Positions 24,576 through 36,960 are shown, counted from the first letter of the stretch. The stretch: DNA of 64,000 nt from Sclerodactyla briareus (GCA_026419785.1 JAODTK010000965.1:372001-436000), one strand, 5' to 3'. Notes: generated from the sequence alone by a model not told the origin. Numbers and translations: made by a program.

Positions 24576-24929
24576 CCTTAAATTGTCGTCTAGTTTCTGA
24601 GTTGCAGTCAGTGGACATTTCGCCTCCCTCATGCAGCGACGGCTACACTGTGTGTTCGGTTAGTTGGCTTGAGACTGGCCAATGGCGCATTTACATCCCA
24701 TAACAGGGAGTTTGCCGAGTTCCTACAAGGGAAGATTACATCAAACAACTTGCCTTGGTACTGGTCAAAGTTCCTGATAAAAGGATCTGGGTTGCACATT
24801 AGCAAAATGTTAATCAGCCTAATAAAAATACCAAAGTGCTATTCATTCTCCCCAACCTCATTATTACCATCAGTATTAAAGGTAGGTGCACTTCAAACGT
24901 ACATATGGCAGAGCAAGTGCAAGGGTGGG

Positions 24930-24995
24930 AGTGTGGAGTGGTGGGAGTGTGGGGAGTGGAGGGAGTGTGGGAGGGGGGGGAGATGGAGAGGGAGA
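24930..24995 (+). repeat. G-rich GTGGGAGTG minisatellite
   Basis: Six or so irregular GTGGGAGTGTGG-type units passing into a G-run and GGAGA words. Quadruplex-prone. Confidence 0.75.
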
Positions 24996-25129
24996 GGAAC
25001 TACATGTAAAAATCTACATTTGGAACAGTTTAGCCAATTAGAAACATGTGTGTGCAGGCATTGACATCCACAGGGACAGTATTGTTATCCCCGGCCTGAG
25101 GTCTTAATTATATCCCGCAACACGTAAGT

Positions 25130-25690
25130 GTCGGGGATATCATGGTTTTGGGGGTGTAGCAGCCATCTCTGCCGCCGCCACTATCGCCGCCGGAAAACTT
25201 TAGGTTGTTAGCGCAAAACTCTTAACGATTCACCTGATTTATCTGAAACTTGGCACACGTCCTCCTGCTAAAATCTCTGATGAGTTCGAGAGTGGCGTAC
25301 TGCAGTTTGCTGCCATTATTTACAGTTTTGAAAGGAACAAACAGAGGTTGTTCCAATGTACAGCAACTTGGTGAGTGAGGAGTCACAAAAAGTTGGCCCC
25401 GAAAAATATACGGTAATTCAAGGTCACCAGAGGTCAAATCGCATTTATTCAAGGATTTTTTTTTTAACTGTTGCGGATTTTGAAATTCTTACATTTGGAC
25501 AAATGTGAACTTTACAGTTGGTCCTTGCAAAAACAGGAGGGATTTCAAAGTCACCTGAGGTCAAATGGACATAAATTACAATGGGCTTTCTTCAAACGAG
25601 GTCAACAAAGGCCATTTCTGCGGGGATATACACGTTGGCGGTTACCTGCCTGCAAGTCTAGTTATTGTTTTTGCTGGACCGGGACTCAGG
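25130..25690 (-). repeat. R1 family repeat, reverse copy
   Basis: The GCCGCCGCC stretch (25170-25193) is followed by TTAGCGCAAAACTCTTAACG, the reverse of the R1 end seen at 10300 and 35137. The other end (25590-25680: GCTTTCTTCAAACGAGGTCAAC, GGGGATATACACG) matches 5555-5650. Several AGGTCA words lie in between. The frames crossing it are not conserved among copies. Confidence 0.75.
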
Positions 25691-25736
25691 AATGTAATCT
25701 TCAATTGGCTACATCTCCAAGCCTATAGCCCAGACT

Positions 25737-25950
25737 CAATGGTCTCTATCGAACTGATTGTTTTCCTCCAATTTTGCTTCTCTGCTTATATGGCTGGTGA
25801 TATTTTGCAAAATCATCCTCGCAAATTCTTTGCATTAGGGCTTGACGCATCCAGTTCAAAAAAAATTTTTGCTATGTAGTGCAGACATTGTAGGAAGTGT
25901 TTTTTTCAGTTGTGCATCTTACAGCGGCGGGCGATAGGTTTACGCCGGGG
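25737..25950 (+). repeat. Direct repeat copy 1 (pair with 26930-27125)
   Basis: About 200 bp of clear identity with 26930-27125: AATGGTCT(C/A)TATC, CTCCAATTTTGCT, CTCTGCTTATATGGC, TGGTGATATTTT, TTAGGGCTT, GCTATGTAGTGCAGACATTG, TTTTTCAGTTGTG. The copies are 1.2 kb apart. Confidence 0.85.
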
Positions 25951-26929
25951 TACAAGGTTACATACAGTATGGACAATGCCTATACTTTAAGAGATATTGT
26001 TTCGATAAAGTTGAAAATATTTGTATATTTTTCTAATCGATGTGGCTCCCGATGATAACCTGGAATATTGGAGAGAAATCAATAGTATGTGATTGTCGAT
26101 TGTATGATGGCACTGCTAATACCCGCGGGCATTGTCAGTCAAGTGGAGTCATTGTCCAAATCCAAAGTGATTCACACGGGTCAGTTTACAAAAACAACTG
26201 TAGGTGTGTCATTTTGAGTATGTATGAAATGATAGTGAAGTTCTGGCTCAGTAGTAGGTAATCTCATGTAATTGCAAGTCACGATCTATTAAAATTTAAA
26301 GAAGGCTGTCATGATCGATGAGCTGCACAAAATTTGTATCATCCTGGTTTTCGATGCAGCCTGGCTAAGTTGTGTTTAGGTGTACTTGAAGCACCTTAAT
26401 AGAAGATTTCCCAACGTGGCCCGAATTTACTGGATTCTTTTGAATTGATCTAGAATATTGGGAAAAGATATCTAAAGTTTTCTCATAATCGATTTATGAA
26501 ATCTTCAGGGTAAGATACAAGTGGATCACCTGATATGAATACCACAGAGTGGAATTTGTCAAAATTGTGACTAAACTGCACAGAATTAGCACGCAGCTCC
26601 GGCTTATAACAACAAGGACACCACCCTGCACGTTAAAAAAAATCCGATGGCCTAAAATTGTAAGAAGGTAAAACTGTACAAGAATTATTTAATTTAGTTA
26701 TATTTGGCTCGAGTTCACAACAGCTTCAGAACATATAGCAGTAAAATGATTCTCTGGTAAGGCGTGAAGATTGGCCCATTTCCTAAAAGAAACAAAACCG
26801 TTCGATAGTATATTTTTAAACGTTCGTCTTTGGCCAGAAATCATACAACTTTGTGATAGTTCGAGTACTATAGCAATTTCAGTATGTTGGCTAGTGTGTT
26901 CCCCTATATGACCTTGAATAAATGGTCTA

Positions 26930-27125
26930 TATCAAACTGATTTTTTTTCTCCAATTTTGCTCTCTGCTTATATGGCTTGGTGATATTTTTGCAACCTCAT
27001 CTCGCAAAGTTCTTGGCAATTAGGGCTTTAACGCGTCTTGTTCCAAATTTGCTATGTAGTGCAGACATTGTAGAATTGTTTTTCAGTTGTGAACTCTGGC
27101 TTACAGGGCGGGGTCAACTAAGTTC
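26930..27125 (+). repeat. Direct repeat copy 2 (pair with 25737-25950)
   Basis: See 25737-25950. A 138-codon + frame (26977-27393) starts at a GTG-type codon and runs across this copy. It is frame-broken in copy 1, so it is not called as a gene. Confidence 0.85.
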
Positions 27126-27559
27126 ACATTATCGTATCTGCGTTACTTTAGATATTTATCCCTTACAACCCGTAAAGTGGATCTCAACTGTACCAATTTT
27201 AATGACCCAACCCCCTGACAATGACTTCCCCTGTCCAAGGTACTGGGTGCGTCATATATGTACAAGTGCATTATTGCTTCTCAAAAATTATCAGCAAAAT
27301 AGTGGGGGATTTGTGAATCTGAGCTACACTGTAATGAATACTCAATACCCTAATTGTGTTCTCTCTGACCTGAATGAAAATTGCCGAGAATAACATTGAT
27401 AAATACCGAATTATTACTATACATTGGCTTTGGTCAAACACCAACAGTACTATCCACCACTTCTCAGCAAGTGGGCCACTTGAATTGCAAGGAAAATTTT
27501 GAAACATTCCCCCAAACCTGCCAAAAAAGGCCATCAGCCTTTATTTCATGTCTCCTTTC

Positions 27560-27885
27560 CAGCCACGAGCTACCAATATAAAACTGAAATTGAAAAAAAA
27601 TGGTGAATGTACTGTAAGTATTAGGATTCCAAAATTTGTATTTGTGAATGGTCCCTGTGATTAAACATACATGGTGTTGCGCCGGCCAGCTTTTTTTGAA
27701 ATTTGCGGACTGATCACAATTTTCTCCCAGAATGGAAGTAAATTTGAGTGCTGTAATTCTGACTGATCAGTTCTTGCGTCGGGGTAAATGAGGTAATCAA
27801 ACGACGCATTCATTTTTCAATATCATGTGAGGCTTATATTCTCGAAGATTCCAAGGGTGAATGGAACTTTGAAAGCAGTCCGTCA
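27560..27885 (+). repeat. R4 repeat, copy 1
   Basis: TTCCAGCCACGAGCTACC begins a block that aligns with 38025-38375 (same strand) and with the reverse complement of 34170-34445. Shared landmarks: GGCCAGCTTTT, TTTG.GGACTGATCAC.ATTTTCTC, GAGTGCTGTAATTCTGACTGA, TTTTCAATATCA.GTGA, then a TC-GAA-ATT-CAA-GG-TGAATGG stretch. Confidence 0.8.
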
Positions 27886-28059
27886 CTTTTGAACCCATTT
27901 CCGATTTCACTATGGCGGACATGTGTGTGTGAGAGCCTTCAAATTAGACTGGAGTGGGGTTTTTAAATGTTTCCTCTTTTCACCTGTGCTTGTTTCAACA
28001 CATTTGTTACATGACTATTGGCCTGTAAAGATGCCCTCACCCTGTTGGGGTGAGGGAGG

Positions 28060-28205
28060 GGGAAAAGTAAGTCCTAGGGGGGTCCAGGGGGTCCATGACC
28101 CCCCAACTTTTGCGAAAGCCTTCATACATAATGATGATTTTTTCACACATTAAAATGTTTCCAATCACTGCTTTTTCGATGCCCTTATACAAGTATTTTT
28201 TCTTA
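28060..28205 (+). repeat. Element T head without array
   Basis: GGGGGTCCATGACCCCCCAACTTTT and GCCTTCATACATAATG match the T head at 8240-8300 (GGTCATGACCCCCCAACATT, GCCTCCATACATATG). TTTCCAATCACTGCTTTT follows, as in the first copy. The 26-bp minisatellite is absent here, so the array expanded only in some copies. Confidence 0.7.
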
Positions 28206-31200
28206 TAATTTGCGAACTGTGGGGTACAACCCGAAGAATCTCGATCACAAAATTGACACATTTCCAAAGAAGAACTACTCCGCATTGTTCTCCAACATCA
28301 GATGGACCAATAACAATTGTATACCAAACGATGACCTCTATGATGTGACTTCATCAATCCCTTTGGTCTTCCGTAGTAGCATGCACATAGACTTTTTGGA
28401 GATTTTTCGGTCACGTCTCGAGACTCCAAGAAGAAGCTCCATCGAAGATCGCTCTGAATAAGCATTGAGACATGCTCCTTAATCCAATTGTGAGACCTGT
28501 GACTACTCTTTGCTCGACAACAAATCGCAATCAAGAGACATCAACATTAACAGTTCAAGGACCCATAAACCTTGCCGGGTGATAGTGATACGTGGCGGAG
28601 ATTGATCACTGAGCATGCGGGATAGACGAGAACTCAACCTACTCTACTACTATCACTGCTTTGGACCCCCACCTGCTCTTTAATATACAACCCCCCCCAA
28701 CTTCCATACAGTGGCTGCCCCCATCGGGAGGGGAAGCGAAGGCATCAATTTCTGTTCAATCATTGGAGGTGGGAGGGGGGACAGACATGCCAAGAAGTTA
28801 CTGCACAAAAAGTTCCAATGGGAGGACCACATCCTTGAAACATGGGTGGGGTTATGTCACCCCCCCCCCCAAAATCGCATCTGAGTATCAAATTACACCA
28901 CAACGGGGAATTTATAGCCATTCGCATCACTTCATCACAAGCATCACGGATGGTCATGTGACTGCTCTAGCACTAAAGTATACTGTGGGGAGGGGTGGGA
29001 GTTCACAGAACTTGGCTAATCCACAGAGATTCAAAGGTCAATAGGGTTGATGAGTGGTACATTAGTTATGGACACTCGTTTGCAACAACCTACAGTTTAC
29101 TCCTCTCTAAGAAGGGAAGGAAAATGTTGAGAGGAGGGGTTGAGAAGCCCACAAGAATTCTATCGAAACCTACAGCAGTATGGAAAAAAAAAAAAAAAAT
29201 TCATGTGGGTCACACCCACCAAACAGCGTTGAATCGCATTCATTCTGCAAGCATTGATTTCCTCCCCAACTCTAATCTATTAAAAAAAAATTGAGACTGA
29301 CGATTAACCATGTCTGAAGGAGAAGCTAATTTTGGCTATTTAGCCAACCACTGCGAATGATTAAGCAGTTTCAACACTGCTGGACACACAAGATCGTCCT
29401 TATGCACATTAGTGCATAGACTCAAGAAGGCTGATGATATCATGTATCGCCACGGCAACCGGCTGGTGACGTGACGTCAAGGATCCCGAAATTTCATACA
29501 GCTTCATCAAAGGAGGGGAATGAGGTTGCAATTTTTTCGCTCTCCTGACTGAATCATTCTACTTGACCTACCAGAAGTGTTGTCTCCTCAAATGAGTTGA
29601 CTAAGATGAGGAAAAAAGTTTAGCCTAGACAGAGGAATAGGTAGATTGGGGGAGATATATACAGACCACTGCAGTAATAAACAAACAAGGCAGGCTTGAA
29701 CTGAAGAACGGGGTATTGCGGGAGGGGGGGAGGGTAAAGGGTTGGGGGTAAGTGGGTAAAGGGGGGGGAGGCTTCTCACCAAATCATCCTCTTGATGTTT
29801 CAAGATGTTCAGTCAAGGCAAGGAATGCTGCTGGTGGTCTAAGAAGGTGTTGAATCAAAAGCGGAAGCTAGTTTTGAAGAGCAGCATGATCATTGCTTCA
29901 CGGGAAGGGGAGGGGGGGGGGATAGCTTCAACACTGCACTGGATCGTCGAAGGAGAGGGTGCTCCCGATGACTGATAAGAAAGGTTCTGAGCCCCAGTCA
30001 AATTAAATCGGAAAGACTCGATATCAGAGGAAAATTATCTCTGTACAAGGAGCGCATTGAAAGGGAACAATAGGCAAGGGCAGCAGATCATGATTGAGGG
30101 GCAGGGCGGCAGGGGAGGGGGGGTTGTTGAATACATGATGGAGGGGGGAGGGGGTTGGAAGAGAGGGAAACATACATCATATTCAAGCACAACAGAGGAG
30201 TTATTCTGGTTTTCCCAAAAAAAACGCTGCTCGCACCGGGGCAAAAAACTGACACAGTCGTTAGAGCAATCTGTTTGATTAGAATAGGAATTGCAGGGTG
30301 ACAAAATAGCATCTACCGTTTTACATGGTGAATAATCGCTTGTCAGTCCTGTCTACTCTGTGTTCCCTTATCTTACTATGCTGCAGACCAACTTTAGTCA
30401 CTTAGGGAGTGACTGTGGGTGCTGGGAGACCGATTCAGGATTTCATAATGGGTGCCACCCACCCTATACATATTATAGCAAATGGCGGAAGAGAGAGAGA
30501 AAACCTTCAAAAAAGATACATATAAAGAAAGCCAGAAAAAGGCTGTATAGGGACGATTCAAGGCAAAATTCTCAGAGCCAAAAGCTTTTGACATGTTGAC
30601 GATAAGCAGGGCGAAAAAGAGAAGGGCGACGGGGGATGGCCAACCGGATTTGTGTAATTGCTCGAAGCTCAACATGGCATTGGGGGGGTGCATAGTCGAT
30701 GTGGGGTACGGTGAATATGATGGAATTACAATCAAATTCATGAAAACCTGGTCTAGGGAGTTAGGTGTAATTTATACTTCAGCTTATAAAGGCCGAACAA
30801 CGTTCCCGATGCTATCATACTATGAGCACACTCTCAACAGCTCAAAAGGGTGTGGGAGGGAGGGGAAAGGGATGGCCATACAGTATTTCAATATCTTACT
30901 CTGTGAGAATGAGGGCAATGAGAATATTGCCATCCAATCCATGGTGATCCCCCAATGTGTGTAGGCCATAAATGGTGTCTGATTTAATACTAAAACAAAT
31001 GAAGTGAGTTATCAGGTCTATGATGTGTGATCAGCTACCAAAGTTCAACTGTTGCCCTAATATGTTTGATGTATCATCAGGGGCAAAGGATACAGTACTC
31101 CTGCAATAGAATGGGAGAATGTGGAGCAGTCCCAGGGGATACGGCCCAAATTGAAGTGCTTGGCTAAACTGGTAATAGCGTTAAAATGAAGAGTGCATTT

Positions 31201-31890
31201 CAGCACGCAACTACTATCGATAGTTTTCAATCAATAGCTTATCCGAGCTATTAAAGACCAAAATGAACCATGTGCCTCTATTAGGGACAATGATGCACAA
31301 TCAATTGGCATACTGTACCTACAATTGTCCCCATGAGACTGATGGGTAGGTAGGACAAGGGGACAGAGATGTGCTTCCGGGACGGATGGGGGGGGGGGCA
31401 CTTTGCGGTGGTTCCAGACACTTGGGCATTTGAAACAGCACACATGATCCAATTTAACCGCAATCTGCTATGGTCCATAAAATGACATACAATACTGGGC
31501 GGTACAGTTTTCCACAGTCCTTCATGACCATAATTCACCTGGCTCTCTGGTATTTCCAGGCATATACCTGGGAGGTAATATATAGTATCATATTTTTTCT
31601 TTATACTTCACCGCAGATTCGGCGAGAAGACCGGCGTTAGGTCGTTCACGCGTTCATACTTTTCTGTTTCCGGTGTTTACTCGGTGAGGCCCGCTGCTGA
31701 ACTTCAGAAAACGTATGTCACGATGTTCCAATTAATACTTCACGGTGATGCGTGTGGGGCCTCTTCTGATCATACACATAAGTGCACAAAAACACCTCGT
31801 TTAAGAATAATGGTCTCTGACGATGAGGAAGTATTTGCGCTTCATTCGTGGTTGTAATCATCAAAGACAAGAAAAAGGAAAGACAAGTGT
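28206..31890. other. No recognisable gene; G- and purine-rich tracts
   Basis: C- and G-run blocks lie at 28688-28697, 28860-28870, 29710-29775, 29910-29925 and 30090-30160. A poly-A is at 29186-29199. The longest + frames (28661-29044, 127 codons; 30593-30964, 123 codons, which opens at a TTG-type codon) have no motif and cross low-complexity DNA. The frame at 28210-28461 has a protein-like composition but no splice signals that fit. Confidence 0.45.
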
Positions 31891-31899
31891 ACCTTAGGA

Positions 31900-33400
31900 C
31901 TCTAATATATCCCCAACTCAACATCCGCGTCCAGCCCAAGAGAGCCACAAGACGGGCACACCGAAACGCATGAATTTCAACAAACTGAAAGAGGAACAAC
32001 ATCAACATTCTTTTCACCCCTGGAACAACGCCTTGACTCCACCCTGTTGGAAGGCGAGATGTTTGAGACCGCTGGGCTCACTTCATTAGACAGTTTATAC
32101 ACAGTCATGCATGCCTGGGGCCAAGTACAAACACAAGGACTGGTCGATTGAGAATGCACGGGACAAGCAGTTGTTAGAGAAGAAGCGTAGCACATACAGA
32201 GCACACCTTGACAACCCGAAGTCAACAGCAAAGCAAGAAGACTGAGGAACATACGAAGCACCATTCAAGTCAAGCTGCGCCCGATCAAGATTCCTGGCGA
32301 TTGTACAGAGCCGATGAAATCCAGCTTTGCAGACACCCAACATGAAGACTTCTACGTTGCTCGAGAAGTGTTATTGTCCTACCTCCTCAGGATCATTCCC
32401 CACTCCTCCTCAGTTCTGATGGGTCCCCTCTGATCACTACACAGACCAAATTCGGGAACGTTGGGGCGAACCTTTTGATAGTGGGCTGACTGCCATCCAC
32501 CATCAACGATGAAGCATTGAAGTCTGGTTCCTGTTGAATAACTGATGCTGTACCACTCTTGAGGAGAGTCAGAAAGCAGTTCGTCTTCTACGTAGCCAGT
32601 GGCAAGCACATCTTCGGACTCCATCCCAGCTGAAGTCTACAAAGAAGTGGTGCGGACTGTGAAGTGGAAACTGCACCAGCTGTTTCCACTCATTTGGCAG
32701 CACGATCGAGTGGCACAGGACTTTTTATGGATGCCTCATCCGTCATCTCTACAAACGCAAAGAATCGCCAAGTCTGTGACAACCATCGGTGGAAATCTCC
32801 CTGTGTCCAAGCTGGCAAGATTCTGGCTAGAGTTCTGCTAAACCGCCCTCTACGCACCCATGACAGGTCTCCTACCGGAGAGCCAGTGTGGCTTCCAGAA
32901 AGAAACGTGGCGACTGTCCGACATGGTGTTTTGGCTATACGCTACAGAGAAATTGTCAGGCAGATGCGACCCTCTACTCCACCTACTCGATCTTACCAAG
33001 GCCTTCGATTGCAGTCTAGAGAGGTCTTTGGAGAATCATGCTAAGCAGGATGCCCCAAAAGTTCATCACATCAGACGAAACCTTCACGATTGAATGCAGG
33101 CAAGAGTCCAAGGCAACGGAGAGGCCTCTGATCGCTTCCCTGTCTGGAACGGAGTGAAACAAGGCTGGTCTCCTTGCTCCCACCCTCTTCAGTCTCATGT
33201 TTCTCCGCCATGCTGACACTGACAGATGCTTCATGACTCAGACGTAGGCAAACGGCAATCACTATGACCGGACTGCGGCTCCCTCTCAACCTCAGGAGGG
33301 CTGCAAGCAAAACCAAGGTCTCAAAGACACCGTCAACGACTTCCTGTTTGCCCTGACTGCGCCCTCAACGCTGCCACCCAGCGTAAAGAATTTCCGTTCC
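31900..33400 (+). pseudogene. LINE remnant: endonuclease tail, linker and reverse transcriptase
   Basis: Pieces of one non-LTR retrotransposon polyprotein follow in order across several frames. NIRVQPKRATRRAHR (from about 31920) is the region after the endonuclease. WSIENARDKQLLEKKRS and NPKSTAKQ (32125-32250) are the linker. SSSDSIPAEVYK-like sequence (from 32605), RQVCDNHR and a KILARVLLNR-type motif (32760-32850), GLLPESQCGFQKE (32865-32905), and LDLTKAFD (32988-33010, reverse transcriptase motif A) form the RT. VKQG and the LFSLMF words follow (33157-33210). The catalytic FADD box is lost: at about 33350 the frame reads into CCTGACTGC with a base missing. Stops and frameshifts throughout mean it is dead. 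Clade not certain; the motif style is that of the widespread marine-invertebrate LINEs with an AP-endonuclease. Confidence 0.85.
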
Positions 33401-33404
33401 GCTT

Positions 33405-34165
33405 AGTGGACTGGCGATGAAGTATAAATTGGCCTTCGGAAATCTATGACATCACAGGGAGGACGATGCCATGGTCGCTCATAGACCCTACACAATAAAT
33501 GCGGCATTTTTTGGCCATGACAACAGAGGACGAAAAAGGTTATTCACTCAGAATTATTGAGATTATTCTTCTATATTTCGTGAACAATTTTGTAGGTTTT
33601 CATTTGGGTCCCATCTAGTTTGTTTGGTAAGATTTTCAAGAGTAAATGTTCTACACTGACTTTGTATTATAGAGGATCATGCGGTTCCCCTATGATGTCA
33701 CAAAGCAAATTTTCCATAGGCTTATTGTGCCTCATCTTGTAAACGCTCCTCGAATGGTAGAAATTCGGTCTAGGGGTTTGGCTGCCATACTGAATAAAAA
33801 TATTGAATAGAATTAGAAAGTACAAAAGTCCATCATGTTTACATGACCATTGGCCTTTAAACGAATGGAATCATCTTGCATTCTCCTGTTTGCAAGACAT
33901 ATCATGGCAAGAGCCATTCCAATGTGCAGCAGAACTGATTTTGCATTGACATATCATACTTTCTTGGAATATGATAGTTAAAACAATAATTTCATAGACT
34001 GTTCTCTGGTCCAAAACCTTTGTTTTATACCCAGGAGGCAAAATTGACTTGCACCCAGCAAATATTGGACTGGCCGATATATCGGGACCAACTTTGCATG
34101 GACTTTATCATGGTTATGATATACTGTATTCCAATACCGATTAATTTTATCCGCTGGGTTGAGTA
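33405..34165. other. No recognisable gene
   Basis: AT-rich sequence with no open frame over 60 codons. It may hold the eroded 3' part of the preceding LINE, but I cannot align it. Confidence 0.5.
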
Positions 34166-34169
34166 TAGT

Positions 34170-34445
34170 AAGTTCAAATTTGGTGACATCATTCATTAAT
34201 ATTGTGAGACAAACCCCCATCTTATTAAAGTTCCATTCAGCGATTTCAGCCTTTGAAATATTTAAGGAAATGAGCATCAATGAAATTGACCCCACACATT
34301 ATGGGCCATCGTTCAATACCTAATTTACAGTAAAGTACAATAACTTCAGTCAAAATTACAGCACTCGAATAATTTCTATTCTTGAGAAAACGGTGATCAG
34401 TCCACGAATTTAAAAAAAGGCTGACCGGCCGCAACAAATTAATCC
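34170..34445 (-). repeat. R4 repeat, reverse copy
   Basis: Its reverse complement carries GGCCGGTCAGCCTTTTTT, GTGGACTGATCACCGTTTTCTC, GAGTGCTGTAATTTTGACTGAAG, GAACGATGG and AAATATTTCAAAGGCTGAA. It is closest to the copy at 38190-38375. Confidence 0.8.
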
Positions 34446-34689
34446 CTAGCCTATATGTCCTCGCCACAGGGGCCTATTCATTGAAATACTAATTTTGACC
34501 TAATACTATAATTTCAACAGATTCTTTTTTCAATTGAAGTTTTTATATCAGTCAATACAATAGATTACTACGGTATGGGTAGGTTCGTGGCTGGCAAAGG
34601 AAGTACTGAAATAAATGCGAAACTGTACTTTTCAAAGGGAGCTGCTGTAGGCAGAGTGCACACTTTTTGTTGTGATATAGGCCCTGCCT

Positions 34690-35215
34690 ACCCTTGCCAT
34701 TTACTAAAACTAGAACATGGCGGGTAAGCTGCCCACGTACAGTATGATCCCCCATAATGACCTTGTGGACCTCATTTAGAGAAAGCCACATTATATCATT
34801 TTCATTCGACCTCCAGATAACCTACCTGTTGTTCAGGACCAACTGGTCAGGTCCACATTCTCCACTCCAGGTTTTGGTTTAAATGAGACCAAGTTTGAAA
34901 AACAGCATAAATATGCAATTTTGACCTTCTGTGACCTCAGATGACCTCCATATGTCTAGGACTAACAATAGTCCACATCGACTCAGTTTTGTGGAAATCC
35001 AATTATGCTAATGTTCATAAACCCTGCAAAACAAAGAGCAGCAGACATGCAGTAATCTCATCTGAGATTTTACTACGGCGGAAGTGGCGGCCATGTGTTA
35101 TGGTATCAGTTTCAGATCAATCGGATAAAGCGTTAAGGAGTTATTGCGCTAATGCCTGATGTTTCCTGCGGCGGCGGAAACTTTGGCGACGGACACGGCC
35201 CCAAACTGAAACTGT
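34690..35215 (+). repeat. R1 family repeat, most complete forward copy
   Basis: It runs from ACTAGAACATGGCGGGTAA through GACCTTGTGGACCTCATTTAG, several TGACCT words, TTTCAGATCAATCGGATAAAGC, GGAGTTATTGCGCTAA and TTTCC into GCGGCGGCGG (35168-35180). It has recognisable homologues at 9775, 25130 (reverse) and 5535 (reverse, partial). About 525 bp, no coding frame. Confidence 0.75.
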
Positions 35216-35343
35216 AACTGTAACAGTGTTGCAGAGATATTAGGAATGGATCTTCAGACTTCAAGATTGCAGTCTGGGCACTGTGAACAAATCTATACAG
35301 TATAAAACAAGCACCCTTCAGACAACTCTCAGGAAGCTTAGCT

Positions 35344-35398
35344 ACTTCTGCTGGTACAGTAACCAGATGGTACTTACCATCTGGCTACCAGCAGAAGT
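35344..35398. repeat. Short hairpin
   Basis: Left arm ACTTCTGCTGGTACAGTAAC then CAGATGG; right arm CCATCTGGCTACCAGCAGAAGT in part; 6-bp loop TACTTA. About 22 paired bases with a 5-nt bulge on the left. Lies just beyond the R1 copy and is not obviously part of it. Confidence 0.8.
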
Positions 35399-36139
35399 CA
35401 GTGCAGATGGCTCTCCTCAAGGGCTCTTCCCCCCCAATAGGGGTTTTGAAATGTGCTGTCTTGGTACCTGCCCATTGGTGCATGTGACCAACGCCATCAC
35501 CGTAGGTTTCATGCCTGATTTCCTACCATTGTACTATAGCAGCTTGCTCAAATTCGTGTGCCAACTGTTCATACAGACTACCTCAAAGTACCCTTTTTTT
35601 CCAAAACAACCTAGATAACCTTTGGCTGAATCCCTGATGAACCTGTTATATATAGCAATAGTCCCTGATAATAGGCCCACTGGCAATTTGCGCTGCTGAT
35701 GGGAGGGGGGTGAGGGAACAGATGAATCACAATCTCTAAGCGGAGCACTACCACTGGTGGTGCAGAGTGTATGCCCAACCTCCAAGATTGTGGGGAATGG
35801 CACACCCTTTGCCTTTTACCAGCAATATCCAACATTCCTGAAACTGAAATATCATGTTCTGACATTTTCACTTCAAGAGAGCCCCAGAAGACCTGAACCA
35901 TCTCTCGTAGTGTAACCTAGGATGAGAAGTCTTTGTTAACTGCAAGACATGGAGGAGGAAACACTCAGAAACGCTCAAAATTGAAAAACCCTGGGGTGGG
36001 GAATTGTGGTGAACGGACAACCAGATCATTTGACAATCGTAGTGACTCCCATGTATAACAAGAAGCAGAAAGCCAGAGGGCCTAATGATTTCTGATCCTA
36101 ATTTGATCAAGTTCAAGAGGCATTGTCAACCAGAACATG

Positions 36140-36960
36140 TTTACATGGTTACAGACTTTGACCTTACACTTGACCCCAGAACACAAGGGTTCATGTGAGG
36201 TACAGTATGGTTGGTCGGGTAAAAAACAGTGTTCCCTAAATCAACCTGAAAGTGTTAGGTAGATACAGTACTTGAAGCTATATTTTAGTATTGTCAGTTT
36301 GAACAAGTGTAGGAATACCTTCCTGTTGCCATAATGAAAATTTAAATCATAAAGAGTCAAGGAGAATATCCAGGAAAAGTGTGTTTTTGGGGGGTAAAAA
36401 AATCCTGCCAGGGTTAAAAAAGTTCACATACTGTACAACATTTCACTAACAGAATCAGAACAATCAGAATTGTCTCAGCACACTTCAGGAAAGCTTTATT
36501 TTGGCATTTGCAATTGAGTCCGGCATCAATAAACCCATTGTCAATGACCTATGGAGTATAGACCTTTGACTTTACACTTGACCAGAATCAAAAAGGTTAT
36601 GGTGGTTACAGTATGGTCGAGCGGATAAAAAACCGTGCTACTAAACTCTACCAACCTGAAAACTGCAGGTAGAGACATTGAACAGATATTTTAGTAAATA
36701 TTGTCAGTTGACAAGAATAGGCATATCTTCCCGAATACTGTAGCCATAATGAAAATTCAAATCATATAGAGTCAAGGAGAATATCCAGGAAAAGTGTTAC
36801 CACGCTAGCTGACCATTTTTGGGGTAGAAAAACTCCTGCTGGTTTAAGAAAAAGTTCACATACAACATTTTACCTATCGGAATCAGAACAATCAGAATTG
36901 TCTCAGCACACTTCAGGAAAGCTTTATTTTGGCATGTTCGCAATGAGTTTCTGCATCAAA
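36140..36960 (+). repeat. 405-bp tandem duplication
   Basis: Units are about 36140-36545 and 36546-36960. Both carry AGACTTTGACCTTACACTTGACC (or a close variant), GGTACAGTATGGT, CAACCTGAAA, ATTGTCAGTT, GCCATAATGAAAATT, AGAGTCAAGGAGAATATCCAGG, AAAGTTCACATAC, and AATCAGAACAATCAGAATTG to AAGCTTTATTTTGGCAT. The right half is much better conserved than the left. The first ~60 bp resembles the R2 family, suggesting a chimaeric origin. Confidence 0.85.
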
